Source: Capitulum mitella
Lineage: Eukaryota; Arthropoda; Thecostraca; Pollicipedomorpha; Pollicipedidae
DNA: 64,000 nt
Assembly (NCBI GenBank): GCA_030062745.1
Contig: CP099839.1
Coordinates: 20,159,324-20,223,323 of the forward strand
Direction of reading: 5' to 3'
This document shows, piece by piece, positions 34,854-45,029 of the stretch; the stretch's first letter is position 1, and each line of letters opens with the position of its first letter. Below the pieces are notes generated by a model. That model was given only the letters and a program-made list of their open reading frames with translations, made no database searches and was not told where the DNA came from. Both the position numbers and the translations under genes were made by a program.

Positions 34854-36212
34854 TCACTTTACTACTCTCTTGATCTCACCATCATCACGCACTGAAAGCT
34901 CGATCGCTGTTACTTCGTCCTCTTTGGGACTAACATATGGTACTTTCGCGTTCCTTTCACAAGCTTTGTGTTGAGGAATCTGCCACCAAGCCGCCTCTTG
35001 ACGACAGAGGCCCCAGTAAACCAAGGCCTCTCTTAACGACGCGGGCCTGAGTAACAGAAAAGGACATAGTGCTGCCGAGTTGAGTGTCACAAAATTTGAA
35101 CACGTTTGCGGACATTAAAATTTGATTACCTCGTGTGCGCTGCAGGCCAGCCTTCGTTACTGACCGTTTGACGGTCCTTCCGATCCCGTCATACGCGTTT
35201 TTTTTTTCACGGGAAGTTGCGTAATAGTGCTATTCACGACTAATACGGCTATTCACAGCTTATGCAATCGATAGTGGCAAATGTTCACGACAACGAACCT
35301 TTTTTTGTATAGGCCATCGCAGCCGTCACTGACGCGATGACTCTTTTGGTGGCTGGATGAGCCGACATCACGTGCAGGATCAGAAGCGATTGGAATGCGA
35401 CAAGAACGCAGGAATTATGACTTGAACAGTCGGAAATACAACAAAAGCTGAAGAGATCGTCATTGTTGTACAGCACAGACGGATGGATTGCACACCGAGC
35501 GTTCGACCAATGAAACCCTTATACTGAGTCCTACACTGCGCAAATGTTGTTCCCTCAAAAATCACTAACAAGGATAACGCCATCATCACCCATAGACCCC
35601 TTCAGCTGTATCAGAAACTCGTTTTGAGCTTCCGCAACGTAGGTGTGACGAGTTAGGTCTGATATAGCCTTGCTGAGGCTGAACATGTACTCGTCCGCTG
35701 AAACGATGACATACATCATAGTTCACTAATTGTCAGATATTCACTGTTTGTACCTGATATCGTCTGCGACCGGGTCAGCAGTGCAGCCTAAACCCTCCGA
35801 GTAGCTCCGAACACCCTCCTTTCGGAGGTATTCCGGACAACGGGGCGTCATGAACTCCTTCCGGCCGATGTCGCACACGCTATGCGCCATGTTCTGATAT
35901 GATATGACATGATATAAACTAAAACACCTCGTAACTGATACGTCCAGCCAAACTGTCAGTTTGCAACTTCAGGCTCTGATGCAAACCACAGACACGAACA
36001 CGGAGTGGGTTCTTCTACTGCCCGCCAGGACAAGTTGCTTTGGTCGCATGCTAGCGAATGTGGGAGACAATTTTTGGGTCGTCGTCTGCTTTGTACACTG
36101 CATACCATTTTCTGAGTGAGTGCAAAATCGGGCCAAAGTTTCTGTCGTAACATAGGATCTGATCCTTCTCTGTAATGATGGAGTCGAATGTCGCACGCTG
36201 GTGTCCGCTTAG
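34854..36212 (-). CDS. Possible unidentified multi-exon gene or gene relic
   Basis: Four exon-like stretches lie in order on the minus strand. (1) About 36212-36051, with ITEKDQILCYDRNFGPIL, open to a stop. (2) 35890-35754, beginning ATG and containing CDIGRKEFMTPRCPEYLRKE, ending AG|GTACAA. (3) 35697-35555 after cgtttcag, with DEYMFSLSKAISDLTRHTYV. (4) 34979-34854 after ggtggcag, with VPYVSPKEDEVTAIELSVRD and a stop. Codon choice and the splice-like edges suggest coding DNA, but stretches 2 and 3 do not join in phase by one base, so this may be a decayed gene or a wrong model. I recognise no family. Confidence 0.3.
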
Positions 36213-37138
36213 ACTGGGGTTACATGGCGTTGCCCAAGGTCATCAAAGAGCATAAGAAGAAGAGCACTGGCGCCAAATTTGGCGATGAAAATGAGCAAAT
36301 CGTTTGCACTTGGTTGTCATTGTTACCAGGTTAGCTCTTGTCAACTTACCCGTGAATCAAATTTCGCGCACAATTGGTGTTCAGTCTCTGTCGCCCAATT
36401 ATCGCATGTTAAAGGAGCTGAGCGCACACCCCTGGCGTTGTCTGAATTTCAGATGAAAGCCGTGTCTTCCGTGGTCACCGGCAACAGCGCGTGAATTTCA
36501 GCGGAAATGATCGCATGAATTTCGCTTGGCGATGAAACGACCAAACTCTGAAACACCCTGCAAATTTTCAGCTGGTGCATTCGGTACCGGAGACACGGAT
36601 CTCTTTCCGGCAGTTCTGTGGAGCCGGTAGCAGTCAAAGTATTCAGTCGTGCTCAGTAGAGCAGGAGCTTCCAAATGTTACCTTTATCAGTATGGTTCGG
36701 TGCAATACCCTCATGGGCCATCCTTTGACCTTGTCTGACCTTGTATGAAGGTTAGAATGAGGTCAAGCGCGTACACAGGGAGCAATCGTTCGATACCCTT
36801 ATCGTCTACGATTCGGTGTAAAAATGCTTTTTACAGATTTCGAGGTCATGCATGGCAAAGGTCATTGACCAGACTTGTGCTCGACATCTTTTGGGGTGAT
36901 CCGGATCAGGATCTGAATCGCAGTGACTTCATCTGGATCAGTATTTGAATCACGGCCGTTTTTCTAAATTTGATCCGAATCAGATGTGATTTACACAAGG
37001 TTTTTCAAAAATAACTCGAATCTAATATGATTCGCACCAGTTTTTGAAAAATTGATCCGGATCAGGGTTTAATTCACAACTTCTCCCTTGATTCGCATCA
37101 GCTATTGATTGAAATTATCAAGAAAAGATGTGCGTAAT

Positions 37139-37141
<3 letters not shown>
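36213..37141. other. No identified gene; degenerate GATCCGGATCAG repeat
   Basis: A short plus frame opens with ATG at 36224 (MALPKVIKEHKKK...) and is possibly divergent from the minus-strand candidate, but it ends after about 35 codons. At about 36890-37110, diverged gatccggatcag/gaatcac words repeat. Confidence 0.35.
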
Positions 37142-37205
<64 letters not shown>

Positions 37206-37206
37206 G
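37142..37206. repeat. (TA)n microsatellite
   Basis: About 65 bp of nearly uninterrupted TA, with one TG substitution near the end. Confidence 0.95.
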
Positions 37207-37348
37207 CCTTTACGATTTATTGCCACCTGATATGGAGCCAAAGTCTATGAAATGAATGTAAAAATTGAAAAACTGAAAAATGAGAGCATTTGTGTTACAC
37301 TATATATAGTATTGATATATGTTACACTGTACATAAATGAATCGTCTG

Positions 37349-37615
37349 CAGGACGTAGCAAGGGTGCCATGGGGCCATGCCCCCTCCCCCGAGCCAAGCG
37401 GTCAGCACTAGATATATAGCGATTTCGCAAGAATATGGAATAGTGATCATATATATGCTGCAAAAAAAACAAACATTATATGTATTGCTATGGGTTAAAC
37501 ATGAGGTGAGTTACATAAAATTGCTGCTTTTTCGTAGAAATTTCGTCATATGCCAGAGGCGTATAACGAAATTCGACATTTGTCCCCCCCCAGGGTAATC
37601 CTGGCTACGTGCCTG
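37349..37615. mobile_element. hAT-like MITE, copy 1
   Basis: Starts CAGGACGTAGCAAGG and ends TGGCTACGTGCCTG. Flanks atcgtctg and attgtatg match 6/8. It aligns along its length with 49763-50026, for example atgccccct-cccgagc, cgatttcgca and tcatatatatgct. Confidence 0.8.
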
Positions 37616-37815
37616 ATTGTATGGAATATTGCATACAGTAAGGTAGGCCCTGCCTTCTGGGTACTTCTCTGAGATAACAGGAGGGAACGTAGCATCGTTT
37701 TAGTACGTACCTAAAATCTGAACATTACCACGGCAGTCTTAGGTTCAGGTGTCCGTACATGGCAGCTTTGGCTACTGGATACTACATTTTAATGCTGATT
37801 GCCCCTTAATGTTAA

Positions 37816-39026
37816 CCCGCTCCCGAACCGTGGGTCGGGGCCATGTACGCTCGACTGGGGGGGGGGGGAGCGGTTGACCGTCTCCCCCTCTAACTTACGA
37901 AGGGCTGGTCGCACGATAAAAATAAGCAAATAAGCACATCGCTGGAAAGGTCGTGACGAGTAGAACTCGAAACAGGTCTTATTTTTTTATTTTGGATAAT
38001 ATGCAAGCCATTTACGCCCTATGTATGTCTTCTCATAGCAACCTGCATGAGACCGAGAAACGGCCTGGATCTGACTAATTAAGTCCAGATAAAGGCACCA
38101 TCGGACAGATAAAAGTCCACAGATGCCGACGCACGTCCAATCTTCTTACGTACACGAAAAGGTTGAGTTAAAGACACGGTGATTTTCGCAACGCTGCAAG
38201 GCGGGCGCCGCCGACGAAGGCGTAATGAAATGAACGAGAACTAATTTTAGCGTTCTTCTGTTTTCGCGAAATATGCCACTCCAAATATTGTTTCTTGATC
38301 CTATTGGTTCTTGGGATGATTTATCATGTTAAATTTTGGAAAAACTCAGTTCTTATCTGTCTGCATAACTGGCAGAGCTTTATTCGCAAAAGTCTGTTGA
38401 TTTCTAAAATATGCAATTTTTAAAACTTTTTGGACTTCTTGGTATTAGTCGCAACCGTGCGAGCCAGTTCTGCCATTTTTAACCCGATCTGAGTCATTCA
38501 TCGCCGATTTTGATGGCAGTGCATTTTGACTCGTAACAGTTCATCGTGACCTGACCTCAGGTCAGTGGTCGGAGGTCATTGAAATTTTGCCTATTGATGA
38601 AAGCTGAATATCCGGATCTCCCCACGCTCAAATTGTTTTAAAAAATTCGTCAATTTTCGAAGAAAAACGACGACCTTTGTTGAACATGGGCTTGACTTAA
38701 GGTCAATGACTCGGACATTTTCGAAACATCCGAGTTAGCAGATTTGTTGCATTTATCCAGATCTCTAGCTCATGAAAGTTTTAATGTGATATCACGTTTT
38801 TTTCGAAAAAGTTACAGAGCATTGAACTTTTTTGGACATAAGTCCATTTGACCTGACCTAGGTCAGACATGTTACATGGCCTGAAGTCAAAAATTGAACA
38901 CAAGGTGTAAAGGTGATCAAACAAAAAGTACACAGAATTTCGTGGCACTGCGTTTGTTTGTTCCCTTGCAATCTCTGAAAAACCTCAGGCAGGGCGGTCA
39001 ACCGCCCCCCCCCAGTGGGAGGCGGG
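37816..39026 (-). mobile_element. Family A TTAA-target element, copy 3 (inverted)
   Basis: 1211 bp. Left end CCCGCTCCCGA after TTAA (37812-37815); right end GGCGGGG before GTAA (39027-39030). The interior is the reverse complement of copies 1 and 2, including the tgacctgacctcaggtca block. Confidence 0.85.
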
Positions 39027-40635
39027 GTAATCCAACTCTATTTTACCAATTACGATGCACTAGTGACGATAATTATCTATACTTTATGGCGAACGCACGA
39101 GTTGATATAGGCGGGCGGCCGGGGTTGTCTAGCCAAAAATAGAGGAAACAAGTGACATGATGACTTTTAAATAACACAAAGTAAGTCACGTGATGCTTTA
39201 ACGAATCGCGCAGGTGTCCCGAGGGCAGATGTCTCTATAGACTTACCCAAACATGGGTACCTAGTAGTCCCTTACTAGCTAACATGGCGGTGGGTGTTTG
39301 ACATCAATGGAAATACCAAGAGGATTTGATTGCTTATTACATGAAAAGGACTACATTTTCATGAAGGTCTTTAATCTTATCTTCCCTTAGTGGTGTAAGC
39401 ATGGTACCAGCTATGTTTCCAACAGCTGGTCTGTGGAAGTTTGAACCATTTGGTGTTGTGAAAGAGAATTGGTTATCTGGCCCATTTGGCATCTTCTTGA
39501 ATATGATTTTGTTTGGTGGATTATTGCATCCAGGTATTCTTCATAACCATATTTTCCGGCTATTTTATCACCCTGCTTTACATATATTTGCTTGCATTGA
39601 ATCAGACTGATAGTGTAGTTGATCTGGATCAAAACAGGATGTTGATGCTTTGATCGAGATCAGCATTTGAATTATGGTTGTGTTTCAGATTTTGGCCTGT
39701 ACCAAGTGTGATTCATGGCTGCGTTTTCAAAACTGATGTGAATGGAATGTGATTCATGCCAAAAACATGTGGTTTTTTATTTGGAGCAGATCTGGATCAG
39801 AATCAAGCACAAGCCTGTTCGTGACCCACCTGGAAGCAAAATGAAACACATTTTGGTTAGTGGAGATGCTGTAGGTACATCATAGGCATAGTTTTTCTCC
39901 AAAGTTAACAAATAAAAGCCTAGCAAAATCGTCTAATTTTGGATTTAGAAAAGATAACAAGGTCATGAGGTCAAATTTTCACTTTGAAAAAGATACCAAG
40001 GTCACGAGGTCAAATATTGACCTCAGAAAAATTAAAGTGCACCGTTGGATTTCTCAGGTCCTTTTTGGTCTGGAGATGTATGGGTTTGCTAATCTTTATA
40101 TCTTAGGATTGTTCTAGTTGCCCGGTTTTCCATCGTCTGCATTTAGTGACCCTGAAAAGATTATGATTTCTACAACCTGACCCCATGACCTGAATGGGCT
40201 CAAACTTTTAAAAGTTTGAGGGTAACAAACAAAATAAAAAGGCAATCAATGCACCCAGAAGACCCGATGTACCAAGTTAAATGAAATTCCGAGACATGAG
40301 GGTGTTGCCCTCTTGTACGATGTGTCCAGGAACGTTGCCTTCGTCAGTTTCAAGCTGGTCGTTAATGGCGCACAGCGAAAGTGATGACTCGCGAAAGAAC
40401 GACACGAACAAATCGTTGTAGAGAGGGGCAGAGGGGGATGGGGGTGGACATAGCCTTTACGACGCCTTAGAAGGTCGAAAGGCATGACGTAGCTGAAAAA
40501 AACCCTACACGCAGGCCGGAATGTACGCCGGCTCTTGCGCCCCCGGTGGCTTGGCCATTTTTCGTGGGAATGATGTCACGTCTCCTCCCCTGCTTCCCCT
40601 CGCCCCTACACTGACAGTAGAACTAACTTTTTTAA
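39027..40635. other. No identified gene
   Basis: Both strands are open over about 39401-39610 (plus 69 codons, minus up to 73). The minus frame about 39540-39360 reads TTPNGSNFHRPAVGNIAG, but the complementary plus frame looks equally protein-like, so neither is called. Degenerate GATCTGGATCAG words lie at 39620-39820. Confidence 0.35.
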
Positions 40636-42548
40636 CCATATGGACGGCTGAACGGTATAGCCGATTCCCGACAGGGGGACGGGACTTAGAATCTCGAGGA
40701 CTACACATCCGACTTCGTCGCAACATAATGCAATCGATTCGCCATGACGGAAACTACATTTTTGTACACAGAATTTTCCCGAATGTTGGAAGGGGCGGAC
40801 ACATGATGTTAAATAGTCAAAATGAGGGACATTTTTGGATTTGTTATAACCATGGGTGTAATTACTGGGAAAAGGGAACATGTCTTCCCCACTTTTTGAC
40901 CCCTGGTGTGGGCACCCCGTTTACGCTTTAGCAAAACAAGATTTCGAAGGAAAAATAAAAAGAAAACATCTCTTAAGCCTCATTCCCATCAAATACCGAA
41001 TTCGTGGAGTTCTTCTGCTTTCTTTTTTTGCAAGGGGAGGTCTTCATCTTTAGGAACCGTCAGCTTCCAGGCGTCCCCTCCCCCCTCCATACACTGATCA
41101 ACCACTCCTAGTGGACATGGCGCCACTTTAAGGTAAGCGCTCTCGTGCAGATCAGGTAATTCTGAAATGCCCGGCGCCCCACGCAGGCCATGCGCTCCCT
41201 CTTCTTGTGCAGATGAGACGCTTCTAAAGAATTCTGTTCCCGTCACAGACCAGGCACGTCTAGCATGCAGGTGCCTCTTTCAGGCCAGACTCCCCCTACA
41301 GTTCAGGCGTCCCTCATATGTTTGGTGCTCTGTCTACAGACCAGGCGCTCGTGCTGGGTTCGCACATGTGTCCGAATAGAATATGTATCGATATATGTAC
41401 CCTTGAATCCGCAGACATATTTGTAATATTACCAATTATTATTATTTTATTTGTAATTTGTACCAATTTTATTCTGAATAGATGACGCCCCTGCTGGAGA
41501 TCGGTGCCCCTTTGGAGATTGGCGCCCATGAACGAATGCCTCCCCCCCTTGACTTTTTGTCGGACTCCAACACCCCTGGTTGTAATTCCGCTGTTTATGG
41601 TCCGATTTCCAGGCAGATGGCATGAATCGAGAGCTAAGAAATGGGACTTTTACAATTGGTCCATAACTTTGAGATTTGGGGAAAATTCAAAGACGTTGAC
41701 AGTGTTTCGACATGGGAGGAGTATTTAAAAAAAAAACGAATTAACAAAAGAGTTATAAAAGTATTTTTTTAACTTTTAATGGTCATGTTTCATTTGACAA
41801 GTACAAATTGTATGGCATTATTTGTATGATGGTAACATAGACGACACTTGGGACATAAAAAAGGGGAACATGGCATGCTCACATGTTCATCAGATCAGCC
41901 TTTGGCCTTAAACGACCCTCCAATAACCTCAGAGCCACATGGAATGATCTTGAGTGCATTTCATGCATTTTGAAAGCGTTTTCAGTCATCCGAATTGACT
42001 CTATTTCTAAAATTCCGTTTTATGACTCATGATATAGGGTACGCGTACTGATATTTCCTGTCGTAGCTCCGTTGCCTGACCTAAATCTTGGTACACGTGT
42101 AGAAAGCATGACTTTAAGTCATAAAGAATTTGGTGTTTTGTATTTGGAAAATTAGCGCTAAAATAACGAACTTAAAACCAAATTTTGACTTTTGACATAG
42201 GCCTGACCCCACGAATCGACCAAAAGATTGACAATTTTTTGTATGCTTGTCCAACTATTTACCTGCACGCCCATTCAAGGTTTTGACTCTATCTTAAAAA
42301 TCCTACGTTTGGCATCTATCTTTCTTTTACTTTCAGCATGGCCAGAAAAAGGCCCGAGTGGCATGCCAAAAATGTAGCTGGACTCCGCCCCTGAGCAAAA
42401 TATAATTACGAAATTTTGGCGCAGCACGTGGAATGGGTTGGTAGGAAAAACGTTTAAGGCTCGTGAAGCTGCGCCAAAAAAAGACTGAAATTGGCAGCAA
42501 AAAACCCGAGGGTGACGGATTCAGCCCTCGTCCCCTGTCGAGAATAGG
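40636..42548 (-). mobile_element. Family B TTAA-target element, interrupted copy
   Basis: The reverse complement of the 16069-17344 element, with the right end CCATATGG after TTAA (40632-40635) and the left end CCTATTCTCGACAGGGG at TCAA. Its sequence breaks at gttataa, where the hAT-like element 40851-41578 is inserted. Without that insertion it is about 1.18 kb. Confidence 0.8.
40851..41578. mobile_element. hAT-like element nested in family B
   Basis: 728 bp. Termini CATGGGTGTAAT and CCAACACCCCTG. Flanks gttataac (40843-40850) and gttgtaat (41579-41586) match 6/8. The intact family B copy has gttataag at this point, which confirms the insertion site. Confidence 0.75.
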
Positions 42549-42858
42549 TTGAGATCCGCGGCGCCCGACCACGCAACTTTTCGGAGCCCGTCGGGCTTTT
42601 GTAAGCCTTATAGGGGACGTGCGTGGACGTGCTGGTCTTCAGAAAGCAAAACCGAGCTTATAAGAAAAACTGTTGTTTGCAATCCGTTTTTTCTTGTGGT
42701 TATCAGGAGCTGCTGGTTTCCCATGGGTTTCACCGGTTCAAAGATTGCAGTTATAATAGCCAGCTATGACAGTTATAACAAAAACAGTGCAGCTACAGGT
42801 CTGATGGGGTCGCCATTGTCTCATCGCGGTGGCTGGGAATATGGAATACGTAAGCAAG

Positions 42859-42922
42859 GATGGAATTCGAAGTCAGGCCCTTGCGGAGCGAAATCCGAGA
42901 CATTGCCAGCTGAGCCATGTAG
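42859..42922 (-). mobile_element. tRNA-like SINE head
   Basis: On the minus strand, TGGCTCAGCTGG fits a polymerase III A box and ACTTCGAATTCC a diverged B box, with CGGA-loop-TCCG between them like an anticodon stem. The acceptor stem does not pair, so this is a SINE relic rather than a tRNA gene. Confidence 0.5.
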
Positions 42923-43440
42923 CGTGTTTGGGCTGTGCATTTCTGTATGTGGATTGGTGTTCACGGTGCGCTTGATGTGGGTGAGTAACCATTTGCGTGT
43001 CTTGGCACCTGTGTGCCATTTTCCTCCCTGCCACCCGCCGTTGGCCCGCACTGATCCTGGGATCGAGTAGGCACAACGTATTTGATCACGGCGATTGTCC
43101 CGAAGTGCCGTAAAAAGAATACGCATGGTAATGCAATAAATCCGAAGACATTAATGAGCGTTCATTTTTCATTTTGCACAAGTTTCGCTGTTGGGAATTT
43201 TGGTCTATAAGCAGCGTAATGTTTCATAAGACGAAGCTCCCGCAATCGTGATGTTGGTGCATAAATTATTTTTCGTTGTACCCAAATTGTAGCCCAAATG
43301 ATATGGTGCGGACATCGCACATTGTGATACAGACATAACCGGAAGGCGGGCATTATTATATTTGTGCCGTGTGTACACATATGCGCATACTAGCGTTGTC
43401 CATGCAGATACAATTGTAGGCACTCAGGCGCTGGTGCATG

Positions 43441-43473
43441 TGCACACACACACACACGCGCGCGCGCGCGTGT
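43441..43473. repeat. (CA)n(CG)n alternating purine-pyrimidine run
   Basis: Eight CA steps followed by about eight CG steps, an arrangement prone to form Z-DNA. Confidence 0.9.
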
Positions 43474-43739
43474 GGGCACGCACGCAGGCACAAAGCATTC
43501 CAAATGTTTTCATTTCTGAACCTTTCTTGCATACCATTAATTTTGCTGGTTATGGGGTCCATGGCCGCTTCCATGTGGGGCCACGCCATTTGAGGGACTC
43601 CTGGAAAGTTGCTTGCCTACCTCCCGATCCAAAAATACGATTCTCCACCACTGAAAAGGGCTTGTCTGTTAAAGTAACAACCAAAAATACACAAACAGAG
43701 GTTTTGTGCTTTCACATATAACTGAAACGGAAATCACAG

Positions 43740-43870
43740 AAATGGAATCGATTTACAGCAGTTCAAATGGCCTTTGAATCAGAATCGAGCCTTTTCTTCT
43801 TTTTGTTGAGTCCAAATCAGAATCACCTTCATGGACTATGAATTGGAATCGAATCAATGCCCAGTTTCAT
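43740..43870. repeat. Degenerate GAATCAGAATC repeat
   Basis: Words aatggaatcg, gaatcagaatcgag and aatcagaatcac recur with changes. Confidence 0.5.
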
Positions 43871-44143
43871 GAAGCGCTTATGTTTTCCCCCACCTACGTA
43901 GGGGAATTCTGGATACGCCACTCTGCAGAAATGCTGCATTTTGCTTCTGCCAAGAAATGAGCTGTCAATTTCGGACTGTGCAGTTACGTGACGGGCTCAC
44001 CCATGGATCAAAACAGAAAGAGGCAGCTCTGTGTTGCTGCTGGTAATGCCCGTTTTCCGGACGGTACCGCCGTTGTTTTGGCCGTGCCCCATGCAGGCAT
44101 CACAACCCTGTGAACTCTCAGCCGTCAAGGACACCGAGGTTAA

Positions 44144-44429
44144 ATATACGCCACTGATGACGTCGGCCGGTTTCGGGCCGTCGATTGGTCGGCCGGCGGA
44201 CACGCCTTCTCGATCAATCCCGTGCCGTGGCGGCGCTGTAGTAAATATTGCGTTGCCAGTTGGTCGGACGGCGGCGCGCTAGCGGGCACGCCGTGGTGGT
44301 CTGGCGGCGGTCAGGGCGGCGAGGTACGCCAGGAGCGCGGCTACGCCCGCACGGAGCGCTGTTTCGTCAACACTGGGCTGTCGGAAGGAGACGTTCTGGA
44401 TTACTTGCTATCACAGCGGCGACCCCAGG
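44144..44429 (+). promoter_or_regulatory. GC-rich block, possible promoter or first exon of the downstream gene
   Basis: GC content rises sharply here. Two ATTGG/TTGG (reverse CCAAT-type) words lie at 44184-44188 and about 44259, and a clean donor CCCCAG|GTACGG closes an open frame containing TGLSEGDVLDYLLSQRRPQ. It could be an upstream exon of the CREBRF/REPTOR transcript; no TATA box or splice partner is proven. Confidence 0.25.
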
Positions 44430-44768
44430 TACGGTGACACCTGTGTAGCGATGTCTGCGCCCTCGTCAGGGCACGTGCCTCTGCCCGCGTTGGCGGTGGA
44501 GTACTGTGGTTCTTAAACACTTATCTTTCTTCGTCACGTGCCTCGCATTGGCGTTTGTCGAATGGGAAGTTGCGTTCGGTCGGCACTGCAGCCTGTATTT
44601 TCCAGCCTGGTTAGTTGTCACCTGGCGTTTGAAGCCAGCTAACATGTCGATGTGGGCCCCAGGTTGTTTATGGACGTGCTTTATGGGCTTAGGTGGGCAT
44701 GTTTGTTCATGGGTGTTTTTTTTTGTTGATGTGCCCATGTGGGTCTTTTGTGGGCCACCAGAGATAGA

Positions 44769-44924
44769 ATGTCTAAAAAGTGCAATGCCGAAAAGTTGGA
44801 CTTTCTTACTGCCCTTTCTGAGATCGTTACCACTTCAAAGGCAGCTGAGGAGTGTCACAACCAACCCAGATTACAAGAAAACTTACGGAAAAATCCCGCC
44901 CATGCTGATCGCCTAGCACAGTGA
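44769..44924 (+). CDS. Small 51-codon open frame or exon
   Basis: ATG to TGA, beginning MSKKCNAEKLDFLTALSEIV and ending DRLAQ. Codon use looks coding-like. The last codons overlap a donor consensus (CACA|GTGAGG), so it may be a coding first exon rather than a stand-alone peptide. No family recognised. Confidence 0.3.
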   Translation: MSKKCNAEKLDFLTALSEIVTTSKAAEECHNQPRLQENLRKNPAHADRLAQ

Positions 44925-45029
44925 GGGATTTGGTGTGGCGTGAGAAGTAAATTTGGTGTGACTGCGAATAATCCGCCCCACGTTTTGGGCTCCTCAAACC
45001 TGTAGACAGTTTCACTCATAACCATAACG

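Noticed and set aside
39401..39632. Coding gene at 39.4-39.6 kb
   Set aside because: Plus and minus frames look equally protein-like and there is no splice or homology support for either.
42859..42922. Functional tRNA gene
   Set aside because: A- and B-box-like words are present, but the acceptor stem does not pair and the B box deviates. It is kept only as a SINE relic.
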